Source: Paenibacillus amylolyticus
Lineage (GTDB): Bacteria > Bacillota > Bacilli > Paenibacillales > Paenibacillaceae
Direction: 5' to 3'
NCBI RefSeq assembly: GCF_029689945.1
Contig: NZ_CP121451.1
Span: 1,488,001-1,552,000 of the forward strand
DNA length: 64,000 nucleotides
Below are positions 46,078 through 55,604 of this stretch, in pieces; positions within the stretch are counted from its first letter, which is position 1; every line of letters starts with the position of its first letter. Below the pieces are notes generated by a model. It had not been told where the DNA came from, ran no database searches, and saw only the letters and a program-made list of their open reading frames with translations. The position numbers and the translations under genes were made by a program.

Positions 46078-47078
46078 TTATTTCACCACATCGGAATGCT
46101 TCTTGCCCCAGCTGTTCACACCGTCATCTTCAATGATGGAGATGGCTGCGTCGGCGATGTCGGGATTCGTCATCAGTTTCTCCTGAATACGGAACTTGAT
46201 GTCATCCGCATCCGCCAGGCTTAGTCCTTTGGTCAACTCAATCAGACCTTCCACATGATAATAACGGCCTTCCTGAATGATACGCATCATCTGAATATCG
46301 GCAACGTGTGAGTCTGCCAGAATGGTTTGGGACACTTTGTCCTCAATATCCTGGGGAGCCGCTACCCCGATTAATCCGATCATATTATCATAACCGACAC
46401 GGAAGGCTACAGCGATCATCAGACATCCAATAATTGTCGTCACGATCCCATCAAGCAATGCAAAGTTGGTCAAGGCAATAACCACGACAGAGATTAACGC
46501 GAGCGTGGCACCCAGTACAGCAACAACATCTTCGTAGAATACGAGACGGGTTGGTGGCGCAGCACGGCCTACATTTTTGATGGCAGCAGGGACCAAGGCC
46601 AATCCGGAAGCTTTGGGTGCGCGGGCTTCTTTTAGAATTTCCTTCATGGCTTTGATCAAAATGGCCCCATCGATCAGAATGTTCAAGACGAGCACACCGA
46701 TGTTAATCCAGAGACCCCGGAATGGCCGGCAGGATGCTGGAGCAGGTGAATCCCCTCATGAATGGTCTCATAGGCCATAATGGTCACGACAATCACGGCG
46801 ATCATGCAGAAAATGTTAATGACCCGTCCGAATCCGGTCGGGAAGCGGCGTGTAGGTTTTTTCTCAGACAACACACTTCCGACAAAGACAAATCCTTGGT
46901 TAATGGCATCGGCCAATGAGTGCATCGCCGAAGCGAACATGGCGCCACTGCCACTGAATAGGAAGGCTCCCCCTTTGCAGAGAGCAAGAACCGCATTGCC
47001 TGCCATCGCTACGGCGGAGGATGTGTTTCCTTTTTTGACGAGAGACATAAAGCTCTCAGACTTCGGTTGTTCAGCCAC
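46078..47078 (-). CDS. Cation diffusion facilitator transporter (frame broken once)
   Basis: A 333-residue CDF-family metal exporter with six helices and a C-terminal cytoplasmic domain. FASAMHSLADAINQG carries the HxxxD metal-site pair of helix II, and YEDVVAVLGATLALI the helix V pair. The C-terminal ferredoxin-like domain starts near VAAPQDIEDKVSQTIL. The frame breaks near 46724-46730; one extra base restores PFRGLWINIGVLVLNILIDG. It probably exports Zn, Fe or another divalent cation in exchange for protons; the metal is not predictable. Confidence 0.87.
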
Positions 47079-47221
47079 TTCGGTTGTTCCTCCCAGATCA
47101 ATGAATTAGGTGTAGAAAAGGCAGTCTTATCTAACAGCATGTGCATTTCCACTAAATGTTATTATAACCGCTTTGACATATCCCAGCATTATGCAAAAAA
47201 GGTCATATCATCATAGGGGTC

Positions 47222-47818
47222 TCAGTATTCAATGGCATCCAAAGCACGTAAGTTCCGGTTGGATTGTTCCAAAAGCTCCGTAAACGTTCCAGCCACGTAG
47301 TACACAAAATCCGGATCATGCACGTACATAATAATTTGCCCGTATGAACCTTCTTCTGTCGGATCAAAGTCGAACATCAGATACAGTGATCCACCTCCGA
47401 GCATGCCAAACGTAACCCATTTTTTCTGAAAAAGGTAGGGTTTGATTCGGGGATCAAGTTCTCTGATTTCTTCTTCGGTAAAATAATCATCCATGCGGTT
47501 CTCCACCAGCGTGGACTGCCCTTGTTGAATCCTTTCCAGGGACAACAGATAAAATGGCTCCGATTCCTGTCCATTCTCAAGGCTTGGATACAAGACGTGA
47601 AAGGCATAACCGCTCCCATTTTTACGTTTATAAAACGCACGAAAATCAGAAGGGAAACGAATGCCGTGTTCCTGCTCGAATGCGTCGAGCTGCTCATCCG
47701 TCACGCCTTCAAACTGGCGATATGCCTCCAGAAGCTCCCGGTTTTCCTCATCCTGGACCTTTTCCTCCAGCAACATATCCAGTTCATCCATCAATTCATA
47801 TATACGTTGTTCTGACAT
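47222..47818 (-). CDS. SMI1/KNR4-family protein
   Basis: A 198-residue SMI1/KNR4 (SUKH) domain protein. The N-terminal acidic helix is followed by GVTDEQLDAFEQEHGIRFPSDFRAFYKRKNG, the characteristic FEQEHGIxFPsDFRaFY region, then an aromatic-rich second half (YVHDPDFVYYVAGTFTELLE). SUKH proteins are often immunity proteins to polymorphic toxins, but no toxin gene lies next to it, so it may be an orphan or a housekeeping member. GGAGGGAATGGC precedes the start. The 329-bp gap upstream of it contains only the terminator at 48052. Confidence 0.87.
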   Translation of the reverse strand: MSEQRIYELMDELDMLLEEKVQDEENRELLEAYRQFEGVTDEQLDAFEQEHGIRFPSDFRAFYKRKNGSGYAFHVLYPSLENGQESEPFYLLSLERIQQGQSTLVENRMDDYFTEEEIRELDPRIKPYLFQKKWVTFGMLGGGSLYLMFDFDPTEEGSYGQIIMYVHDPDFVYYVAGTFTELLEQSNRNLRALDAIEY

Positions 47819-48051
47819 GCCATTCCCTCCGTATGAGCTATTCAGATAATATGGTGAGTGATATGCGAGCCTACTGTGCCTGATTTCACCTCATATTATA
47901 GTTATAATCCGCAAAAGCACACAAGAAACCGGAGTCCTTGCTTACATCCGACAATGGTCTCATTATTCAAAGGCGGTTGTTGCATAAATCGCACATCTGG
48001 CCCCATCCCAATCGATTATGTACAACCATCACGAAAGTCGCTCCTAACAAC

Positions 48052-48102
48052 AAATAAGCATGGTTTACAGGGGCAGCCCATGTAAACCACGCTTACTTAT
48101 TT
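48052..48102 (-). terminator. Intrinsic terminator of the dioxygenase operon
   Basis: AATAAGC-TGGTTTACA pairs with TGTAAACCA-GCTTATT around GGGGCAGCCCA. It lies 45 bp after the stop of the minus-strand dioxygenase gene. Confidence 0.7.
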
Positions 48103-48147
48103 ATCTATCTACTATATAAATGAAACTAACCTTTTACATCGTCCCCT

Positions 48148-48918
48148 TTACTCAAACTTCCAACAGGACAAGCTCAGGTTGCCATACTGATAGGCTTTGA
48201 ACAGCAGGGATGCCTGCTTATTCTGGTCTCCCGCGCCCATGGCGAGCAAAAGCGGTACAAAATGCTCCGGCGTAGGCACGGCGGCTTGCGCTGAAGGCGC
48301 CAGTGTATCATAAGAGAAGAGAGACTCTGTATCCCAACACACCAGTTTGTCATGCAGCCAGTTATCGAACTCGGATGCCCACGGATCAACGCCGTTACTT
48401 TCCCAGTTCAATCGACGCAGGTTGTGAACGGTTCCGCCGCTGCCAATCACAAGAATGTCTTGCTCCCGCAAGGAAGCGAGCGCCTGACCAACCTGGTATT
48501 GCTGCTCACCTGTCAGATAACGATTCACAGACAAGGCAACTACGGGAATATCCGCATCCGGGTAAAGCAAGCGCAGAACAACCCAGGCACCGTGGTCCAG
48601 GCCACGAACATCATCCGTTTGTACCGGAATCCCGGCTTCTGCCAACAAACGCTCTACTTCGGCAGTGGTTTCTGCCTGCCCTTGAGCTGGATATTTAATC
48701 TGATATAGTTCAGGCTGGAAACCGCCAAAATCATAAATGGTTTCGTAATTGGCTACGGAAGATACAAGCTGAGTTGTGGATTCCCAGTGAGCAGAGAACA
48801 ATACGATGGCTTTGGGTTTCGGTAGCTCCTGTCCAAGTTTCTGTAAAAATTCAGTATACGCATTCTCCTCGAGCGCCAGTGATGGGGCACCGTGAGCAAT
48901 AAACAGGGATGGCATCAT
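48148..48918 (-). CDS. ygiD: LigB/DODA-type extradiol ring-cleavage dioxygenase
   Basis: A 256-residue protein of the 4,5-DOPA dioxygenase group, which opens catechol-type rings with non-heme iron or zinc. LFIAHGAPSLAL and IVLFSAHWEST carry the metal-ligand His residues, GLDHGAWVVLRLLYPDADIPV the third, and VIGSGGTVHNLR is also conserved. It matches E. coli YgiD in length and motifs. The physiological substrate is uncertain. Its ATG overlaps the stop of the esterase gene (TAATG), so both are made from one transcript. Confidence 0.88.
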   Translation of the reverse strand: MMPSLFIAHGAPSLALEENAYTEFLQKLGQELPKPKAIVLFSAHWESTTQLVSSVANYETIYDFGGFQPELYQIKYPAQGQAETTAEVERLLAEAGIPVQTDDVRGLDHGAWVVLRLLYPDADIPVVALSVNRYLTGEQQYQVGQALASLREQDILVIGSGGTVHNLRRLNWESNGVDPWASEFDNWLHDKLVCWDTESLFSYDTLAPSAQAAVPTPEHFVPLLLAMGAGDQNKQASLLFKAYQYGNLSLSCWKFE

Positions 48919-49616
48919 TATGAGTTCAGTCCTTTCAGATCTTCATTAGGATTTTCGTTCAGGTCTTCGGTAGTCAGATTGGCATCCACCCGAAGCCATT
49001 GTTGGAATCGTTGATATAGATCGGGAGTCACCTGATGCCCACCGTTGTAAGGAACATAGGTGACATGATCGGTATGTTGACGGAAGAATTCGGCGTTGTC
49101 TTCGCCCAGTTGCAGCGGGAATAGATGATCCTGATCCCCATGGGAAATGAACACAGACAGCTCCGGGTCGGGTTGCAGCTTGTACTCGTCTTTCACAAAT
49201 TGCGGGATGTACCCACTCATCGCCACAATGCCTTTGATGGCATCGCCCATCACCAGCGATAGGGTCATCGCCATAATGGCGCCCTGGCTGAATCCGGCGA
49301 TATAACGCCGCGTGGGATCAATTGCATATTTGCCGGACAGATCAACAATCAATTGTTGTAGTCCCAGCACGGAGGCATCATACAATTCACGGATGGGGTT
49401 GCCAATGCTTTTGATCTGAAAATAAGCATAACCACTACCCTGAACGACAGGTCCACGGATGGCAACAATAATAAAATCAGACTGCAGGGGCTCCATTAAA
49501 CGAAGCATATCTTGCTCATCGGATCCCATGCCATGTAAGGCGAAGATGACAGGATAACGCTGATCTGAATTGTAATGGGACGGTAATCGGACTTCATGTA
49601 TATAAGGAGAATTCAT
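48918..49616 (-). CDS. Alpha/beta-hydrolase, phospholipase/carboxylesterase family
   Basis: A ~232-residue esterase. The catalytic triad is visible: YIAGFSQGAIMAM (nucleophile Ser in GFSQG), SHGDQDHLFPL (Asp) and YNGGHQVTPD (His). VIFALHGMGSDEQDMLRL supplies the oxyanion loop. I place the start at 49616 (MNSPYIHEV), since the upstream in-frame GTG lies inside the AGGTGG ribosome binding site. Coupling to the dioxygenase suggests hydrolysis of an aromatic ester or of a ring-cleavage product, which is inference. Confidence 0.87.
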   Translation of the reverse strand: MNSPYIHEVRLPSHYNSDQRYPVIFALHGMGSDEQDMLRLMEPLQSDFIIVAIRGPVVQGSGYAYFQIKSIGNPIRELYDASVLGLQQLIVDLSGKYAIDPTRRYIAGFSQGAIMAMTLSLVMGDAIKGIVAMSGYIPQFVKDEYKLQPDPELSVFISHGDQDHLFPLQLGEDNAEFFRQHTDHVTYVPYNGGHQVTPDLYQRFQQWLRVDANLTTEDLNENPNEDLKGLNS

Positions 49617-49724
49617 TGAAAACACCACCTGATGAGGATTGAGTTACAACTATCGTTTCGTCAATAAAGTTCACTAATATGAAATAAATATTCTTATTTA
49701 TGAACAAAATTTATCATGCTTTCA

Positions 49725-49753
49725 TTGTAGGGTCAATACTTTTTTTGTATGAT
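49725..49753 (+). promoter_or_regulatory. Promoter of the XRE-cupin regulator
   Basis: TTGTAG, exactly 17 bp, TATGAT, 160 bp before the gene start. It lies in the divergent region with the esterase/dioxygenase operon. Confidence 0.55.
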
Positions 49754-49912
49754 GAATATATGTTGTTTATAAGAAACCTTGAATGGGTTTGTTTTAAAAG
49801 GAGTTTCGCTGTGTAATCGGATGATATTTGTAGAGACACGTGGCAAATGGATAAACCTGAAGACAACAAGCGTGCGCCTGGTGTCTTATATAGAGAAGGG
49901 GAGGGACGCCAT

Positions 49913-50452
49913 ATGGATATTGGCTTGGCAATTCGTACGATCCGCAAGCAGAAACAGATTACAATCATGCAGATGTGTGAGGGAACCGGTTTGTCCAAAG
50001 GTTTTATCAGCAACGTAGAAAATAACAAAACGTCACCTTCCATTGCTACCCTTGAAAGTATTGCGGATTATCTGGAGGTGCCACTTCCCTACTTGCTGCT
50101 GTCACCGGAGCAACGGATGAACGTGGTACGCAAGAACGAGCGCAAGGAAACGACGGCCGGAAGTGGTCAGATCAAAGTGCAGCACCTTACCGCCAAAGGC
50201 GCCATGCGTATGTCCATTGTAGAATTGCCCCCAGGCGCATCAACAGGGATTAGCAAACATGCCGGGGAGGAGAGCCATCTGGTGTTGCAGGGCCAGATTC
50301 GTGCGGAGCAATGCGAAGATGTCGAAATTCTTGAAGCGGGGGATTCGTTCACCTGGAATGCGATTGTGCCCCATGAAGTGACCAATATCGGGGAGGAGCC
50401 TGCGGTGGTACTTATCGCGGTGTCCAAGGAATTAGGTCTGGATCATTTATAG
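49913..50452 (+). CDS. XRE-family regulator with C-terminal cupin domain
   Basis: A 179-residue regulator. The helix-turn-helix occupies ~1-60 (IGLAIRTIRKQKQITIMQMCEGTG, then SKGFISNVENNKTSPSIATLESIADYL). The cupin sensor is about 95-179 (MSIVELPPGASTGISKHAGEESHLVLQG and GDSFTWNAIVPHEVTN). The start at 49913 follows GGGGAGGG. This architecture is common in regulators of amino-acid, polyamine or aldehyde metabolism. The divergent esterase/dioxygenase operon is its likely target. Confidence 0.9.
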   Translation: MDIGLAIRTIRKQKQITIMQMCEGTGLSKGFISNVENNKTSPSIATLESIADYLEVPLPYLLLSPEQRMNVVRKNERKETTAGSGQIKVQHLTAKGAMRMSIVELPPGASTGISKHAGEESHLVLQGQIRAEQCEDVEILEAGDSFTWNAIVPHEVTNIGEEPAVVLIAVSKELGLDHL

Positions 50453-50457
50453 CATAT

Positions 50458-50526
50458 AAAAAGGACGTCGCCCCAGGCATGAACATGCGGACATGCATAC
50501 ATGTACAATGGGGAAACGTCCTTTTC
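50458..50526 (+). terminator. Intrinsic terminator of the XRE-cupin gene
   Basis: AAGGACGT-CCCC pairs with GGGG-ACGTCCTT, enclosing a CATGNACATG-rich loop, and ends in TTTTC. Confidence 0.75.
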
Positions 50527-50531
50527 ATATT

Positions 50532-50727
50532 TCTAACGAACTGAGTGAGCCTTATTAGATGATTCTAAGCAGATATTGTGATGTAACGAATCTCAGACGC
50601 TTTATTGCACTACTCTGCATCTAATTGGGCTATTTTCCACATCCTTCTGGCGGAATAACATCGCTGGGATTCGTTACGTTTCTCATTTCCTGCAAAAGAG
50701 CACAATAAGGTGCTAGAGATTCGTTAG
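50532..50727. repeat. Four-unit palindromic array D
   Basis: Forward units CTAACGAACTGAGTGAGCC (50532) and GTAACGAATCTCAGACGC (50583) precede inverted units ending TGGGATTCGTTAC (50677) and TAGAGATTCGTTAG (50728). Within-pair spacing is 51 bp for both pairs. It fills the gap between convergent XRE and SDR genes. Confidence 0.87.
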
Positions 50728-50774
50728 AAGGGTTAGCACGGTTAGAATCGTCAGAAAGGGCTTGAACACGCTAT

Positions 50775-51494
50775 CTATTGTGGATTGGTTGTCCAGATGC
50801 CTGCGGCTTTAACGAAGACACGATCGGACAGTTTAAGTGTTGCGAGTGCCAGTTCAGCTACATCTTCCGCTTGCATCATGCGATCTTCGTCGCCAATTTT
50901 CAGTCCGGCATTGGTCGCAAGCTCCGTATTGACTGTACTTGGTGTCAGCGCCGTTACACGAATGTTGGACTTGCGTACCTCCTGCATCAGGGATTCGGTC
51001 ATGCCAAGTAGCGCAAACTTGGATGCACAGTATGCCGAACCAGTAGCGAATCCGCGTTCACCTGCAGTGGAGGCGATATTGATGATGCTGCCGCTGCTTT
51101 CCTTGATCATGCTTGGAAGGACAGCGCGTGTGACGTAATATGTACCCATAACGTTAACATGCAGAATGCGTTCCCACTCTTCCGGGTCCATGTCCAGCAA
51201 TGTGCCGAAGCTTGCGATACCTGCATTATTGATCAGGATATCCACCGCACCGAGCTCCATCTCAATGGCTGCTACAGCGGCTTCCGCCTGTGTGCGATCC
51301 GAGATATCTGCTGCAGCACTGGTCACTTTCACACCGTATTCTTCACTAAGAGACTGCTGAAGAGCCTGAAGATCCGAAGCGGTACGTGCGATAAGACCGA
51401 GGTGCACACCTTCTTTGGCAAGTGCCTCAGCGATGGCACGGCCAATACCTTTACCGGCACCTGTGATAATAGCTGTTTTATTTTTAAGTTCCAT
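50775..51494 (-). CDS. Short-chain dehydrogenase/reductase (FabG-like)
   Basis: A 239-residue classical SDR. ITGAGKGIGRAIAEAL is the cofactor-binding TGxxxGIG motif, LINNAGIASFG the NNAG motif, and IINIASTAGERGFATGSAYCASKFAL carries the catalytic Ser and YxxxK (Tyr-Lys). It reduces or oxidises a carbonyl/alcohol with NAD(P)(H). It resembles 3-oxoacyl-ACP reductase paralogues rather than the FabG of a fatty-acid operon. AAGGAGGAATT precedes the ATG. It is monocistronic. Confidence 0.9.
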   Translation of the reverse strand: MELKNKTAIITGAGKGIGRAIAEALAKEGVHLGLIARTASDLQALQQSLSEEYGVKVTSAAADISDRTQAEAAVAAIEMELGAVDILINNAGIASFGTLLDMDPEEWERILHVNVMGTYYVTRAVLPSMIKESSGSIINIASTAGERGFATGSAYCASKFALLGMTESLMQEVRKSNIRVTALTPSTVNTELATNAGLKIGDEDRMMQAEDVAELALATLKLSDRVFVKAAGIWTTNPQ

Positions 51495-51571
51495 GTGGGT
51501 AATTCCTCCTTAGAATTGGACTGGCATTTGATTATACTATATTACCCACAGTTCGGAAATTTGCTTCATTA

Positions 51572-52470
51572 CTATTTGGTAATCTCGATGCTACCCGAAG
51601 AGGTACGGGCTTTGATCACTTCCCGGCTTACCATTGGCGATTCAGGTACATCTACATCTCCGGAAGTAGCTCTAGCATCATAGATTCCGTCAAAATCAGG
51701 TGCAGCTTGAATGAAAATATCGCCTGATGTTCCGGAAGCATTAATCGGGCGGAATGGGACTGTTCAATATGAATGCTGCCCGAAGTGAATTGAACATCCG
51801 CCGGGCCGTTTAACTCCGTAATCTCAATATCTCCTGATTGAATCTTACTATTTACATGACCAGCTACCTGATCCGCAGTGAAGCTACCTGATGTCTGTTT
51901 CACGGTCATGTCTCCATTGATCAAGGAAGCGTTAATGTCACCTGAAGTTAGCGAAAGTTCAATAGTAGGTACCTTGATGTTTTCCAGACGTATGGAACCT
52001 GAGGTGTTATTCAGCTCAAGCTGTTTGGCAGTCAGGTCTGTCAGATGCCAGTCACTTGAAGAAGAGTCCAGCGTAACCTCATTTAATTGATGTCCTTCAG
52101 GCAGGGCCACGGTTATTGTGGAGTTTTGATCATTCCAGTACAGGGTGAAAAATTGCAATCGTTCACGTTCTGTCTGGGACAGTTGGAACGTGCCGTTGGA
52201 TAGGGTGGCTTGTTCGAAGCTCTTGACTACGGCCGGGTCAAATTTTCCATCCACTTCGATATATCCGTTCGAATCCGGACTTGCTACAAATTCAATATCT
52301 GCGCTGAAATTGGCATTCATGATAATATTCTGCAATTCATTCGCCTTGAAATCCCATCGTTTGGAATAGCTCTCCCGTTGATCTCCGAACTGAACGCCAT
52401 AGATGGATGTTCCGAGCAAACCGATTCCGATACAGATCACGGCTAAAGCAAGCCATTTCTTGGTACTCAT
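51572..52470 (-). CDS. DUF4097-family adhesin-like protein (frame broken once)
   Basis: A protein of 299 residues after repair. It has an N-terminal signal anchor (WLALAVICIGIGLLGTSIYG) followed by a right-handed beta-repeat domain of DUF4097 type, with recurring TSGSI/TSGDI turns (NNTSGSIRLENI, SLTSGDINASL, KQTSGSFTADQV, QSGDIEITEL, FTSGSIHIEQ). The frame is lost after IEQSHSAR. One extra base near 51744-51749 continues the pattern as INASGTSGDIFIQ and ends with SSGSIEITK. It overlaps the DUF1700 gene by 4 bp. Its exact role is unknown; such proteins are often linked to envelope stress sensing. Confidence 0.82.
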
Positions 52471-53060
52471 GAGGATACATCCCCTTTCATCATATTTTTA
52501 TTCCAGTTAATGTATTGAAGCGTGATGCTTTTGAAGGCTCTATACACGGACTTCGATGCAAGGGCAAACAAAATGCCGACACCGAATGCGCCAATCGCCA
52601 CGAAAATCTCAGCCTTATCCAGTTGACCCAGGAAGACGAAGTCCACAACCGCTGCGACAGGTGCAAGCACCAGTAAGGACAAGCTGGCAATCGTAAGCCA
52701 TACGGACCACAGGGTTAGACCGAGAGGGATGCCAAGGATGAGATTCAGGAATAACAGGCCGATGGCTGTGAAGAAGTTGCGAGTCGCTTTGGTGCTGTTT
52801 CTGGGTGTCCGCATTTCCTGATACGTCGGTGCATAGAATGCATCTGAACCTGGTGTATGAGCGTCATAACGATCACCGAGTGCTTCCTTGGCGATCTCTT
52901 CCGGTTGTCCGAGTTCCCAAGCGATCTCTTCTTCCCGCCGTCCTTCTCGGAGTCCAAGCTCAAAATGTTGATCATAGTCGGCGAGCAGCTCCGCCCGTTC
53001 GAATGGGTCCATCGGCCGGAGATGAACTTCCATGGCTTTCATAAATTGTTGTCTATTCAT
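52467..53060 (-). CDS. DUF1700-family membrane protein
   Basis: A 197-residue protein. The cytoplasmic N-terminal region has the DUF1700 pattern (FERAELLADYDQHFELGLREG, then EEEIAWELGQPEEIAKEAL), followed by three or four helices (FFTAIGLLFLNLILGIPLGL, WLTIASLSLLVLAPVAAVV, AIGAFGVGILFALA). It stands in the standard PadR-DUF1700-DUF4097 order, overlapping both neighbours by 4-8 bp, so the three are co-expressed and probably autoregulated by PadR. Confidence 0.88.
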   Translation of the reverse strand: MNRQQFMKAMEVHLRPMDPFERAELLADYDQHFELGLREGRREEEIAWELGQPEEIAKEALGDRYDAHTPGSDAFYAPTYQEMRTPRNSTKATRNFFTAIGLLFLNLILGIPLGLTLWSVWLTIASLSLLVLAPVAAVVDFVFLGQLDKAEIFVAIGAFGVGILFALASKSVYRAFKSITLQYINWNKNMMKGDVSS

Positions 53061-53381
53061 TAGGGGTTCCTTCCTCCATCAGATTTGCGACATTGCGCAC
53101 AAATTCATTCCATTCCGTCGTCAATGCCGTCATGTATTCACGACCTGTATCGGACAGTCGGTAATACTTGCGCGGCGGTCCTTCAGTTGATTCTTGCAAG
53201 TAGGTGGTGCAGTACCCGTCATTGACAAGACGTCGAAGCAAGGGATATAGCGCACCTTCAGCAACTTCTATATGTTTGGAGACCGCCTGAGCCAGTTCGT
53301 AGCCATACCGATCCTGGCGGTTAATTAATACCAGGACGCACAGCTCCAATACTCCTTTTTGAACTGGATGTTCACATTCAC
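53053..53381 (-). CDS. PadR-family regulator (frame broken once near the start)
   Basis: A 109-residue winged-helix repressor. GYELAQAVSKHIEVAEGALYPLLRRLVNDGYC is the PadR recognition region, and GPPRKYYRLSDTGREYM the wing. The natural start is a GTG at 53381, seven bases after AAGGAGG, but it is out of frame with the rest. One extra base in the CC at 53354-53355 gives MNVNIQFKKGVLELCVL, the classic PadR N terminus. It is first gene of the PadR/DUF1700/DUF4097 operon. The 308 bp upstream hold its promoter region and the terminator at 53582. Confidence 0.87.
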
Positions 53382-53581
53382 ACAGGTTCCTCCTTCATAG
53401 CTTCATGAATTGCTAGTGTGTATTGTTCAGTAGTAGTGGATTCATCATAGCACTCAGTACTGTTTAATGCAAGGTAGTGATTTTAAAATAGTTCCATATC
53501 ATGATTTACCGTCTATAACGTTTGTTTGGTGGGGATGGAGACGCAGCCGAAATAGTTTATTTAGCTATCATTCAGCATACG

Positions 53582-53630
53582 TAAAAACCGGATCGGTTGC
53601 TTCCGTCTGGAGGCGGATTCCGATCCGGTC
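53582..53630 (-). terminator. Intrinsic terminator of the FAD/Rieske gene
   Basis: Minus-strand ACCGGATCGG pairs with CCGATCCGGT, followed by TTTTTAC. Confidence 0.75.
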
Positions 53631-53689
53631 TGAGAGATGAACTTTGGTTCTGCGATTTACACATTCACATTACAATCCCTGCACGTTAG

Positions 53690-55233
53690 TTAGTCTTGTG
53701 CGTCGAGAACTTTAAGGTCCTCTACGGCAGGACCTTCAATGACATGGCCTGCATAATCGAAGCGGGAACCGTGGCACGGGCAATCCCATGAACGCTCGCC
53801 CTCGTTCCATTCCACTTCGCAACCCAGATGGGTGCAGGTGGTATCCACCAGAAACAGCTTGCCGCTGGTGTCTTTGTACGCGCCAGCCCTTATGCCGTTA
53901 TGACGAACGACGGCTCCTTCATCTTCGCCAATATCACTGACCTTTTTATGCACGATACCTACTTTACCGGAGATTAATTCTTTGGCTACATTCACATTTT
54001 CCACAATAAAGTGCTTCATGCCAGGGTCAGCTTTGAATCTTGCCGGATCGAATACAGCGGCATGTGGATTATCACGTCCAGTGATGCGATCCGCAAGAAT
54101 ATGTCCTGCCATCGTGCCAGTCGTCATCCCCCATTTGGCAAACCCGGTCGCTACATAGACACGTTCATGTCTGCCGGTAATCGGTCCAATGTAAGGTACC
54201 TTGTCGATGGAGATCAGATCCTGAGCTGACCAGCGATATGGAATGTTGCGGATCCCAAAAGTTTCTGCTGCGAACTGCTCGAGACGTTCATAATGACCGA
54301 AGGTACAGATGCCTTGTCCGGTTTTATGATTTTCACCGCCGAAGAGAATAAGTTCCTTCCCATCATGAAGGACAGAGCGCAGAGAGCGGTACGGTGTATC
54401 GTCCGAAATGTACATGCCGCCAGCGTAGGATTTCACCGGCTCGACTAATACGGCGTAGGACCGTTCGGCGTGTAACCGTGTGAAATAAAACCCGGGGTCA
54501 TAGACGGGAAAATGGGAAGCTACGACAACATGTTCCGCTGTAACAGATGGTCCATCGCCATAAGTTCGCACATGCAGTGAAGCATCTTCCTCCACATCCG
54601 TAACTGTCGTATGCTCGTAGATCTGAACCCCTTGTTTCACAGCAGAATCCAGCAAGTAGTGCAGATAGGCCAGCGGATCAAAGCGTGCCTGACCCGGCAT
54701 GCGAATACCTGCCCTGGCGGGAACCGGAATCGGGAGTGGGTCTACCCATTCGCCAGGAATATGGAGTTTGCCGTAGGCGGTCAGCTCAATCTCCAGTTTC
54801 TTGATGTTATCCTCCGATTGAATGTAGACGTAGGCATCTTCCTCTGCCCATTGGCAATCAATCTGTTTTTCCTTCACCAGATTGCGCATCCACTTCGCGG
54901 CATCGGCATTGCCTTCATAGTACATCCGGGCTTGTTCTTGTCCGAAGTGATGCATAATCTCATCAAATATGACACCATGCTGTGCAGATACTTTGGCCGT
55001 GGTATGGCCGGTCGTGCCATCCAGTACTTTTCCAGCCTCCAGTACGACCACACGCAGTCCCGTCTGCGCCAGCAGATAAGCGGTAGTAATCCCTGCAATC
55101 CCGGCACCGATAATCGCTACATCGGCGGTGATATCTTCGGTCAGTTTAGGATAGGCATTGAATTCATGCGTAGCACGCCACAATGATTCGGGGACGGGGG
55201 CAGACCCGTCTGGGGGTGCTTATTGTCGCTCAT
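53690..55233 (-). CDS. FAD-dependent oxidoreductase with C-terminal Rieske domain (frame broken once)
   Basis: A DAO-fold flavoprotein fused to a Rieske [2Fe-2S] domain. The FAD site is ADVAIIGAGIAGITTAYLL with VVVLEAGK. A second conserved block is GFAKWGMTTGTMAG. The Rieske ligands are CTHLGC and CPCHGSRF near the C terminus. The best start is the ATG at 55233 after GAGGAGGAATAG. From there one extra base at CG (55189-55190) gives LPPSPESLWRATHEF and 514 residues. This fusion is common in Bacillales (YhfW-like); the substrate is unknown. Confidence 0.88.
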
Positions 55234-55552
55234 TTCTATTCCTCCTCGGTTATCTTCCTTCGGTTGATTCGCTTATCGTTCAGTGCACATCGTTGTACTC
55301 TTATCCATGATTGCCAGACTATGCCAGGGTAAAACGGTACTGTTCAGATTTTATAGAGGACTGTTCACAATTTCCTGCGGAGCAGATCTGTTTTTTTTAC
55401 TAAACATGCTATATGATAAGATTACCGAAACCGTTTTAGGTTTTGAAAAGGAGATAAAGTTTAACACCTGTAAACACTGATTATATAAGGATTAATTTGA
55501 TCCATTAGATGAACGTTTTAGTCTAATTTTACCCCTGTTTTTTATTGATATA

Positions 55553-55566
55553 TGTATTCGCTATCA
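55553..55566 (+). promoter_or_regulatory. cre-like site upstream of GH3 gene
   Basis: TGTATTCGCTATCA matches the cre consensus TGWNANCGNTNWCA at all but one position, 39 bp before the GH3 start codon. The remainder of the 371-bp gap shows no other clear element. Confidence 0.45.
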
Positions 55567-55604
55567 TTTTTTTGTTAAATACCGATAACCAAAGGAGATT
55601 CCAT

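Noticed and set aside
47985..48000. GGTTGTTGCATAAAT resembling an IS end
   Set aside because: There is no second end, no transposase remnant and no target duplication nearby.
51159..51683. A 174-codon plus-strand frame between SDR and DUF4097 genes
   Set aside because: It overlaps the SDR N terminus and the true C terminus of the frame-broken DUF4097 protein, both on the minus strand.
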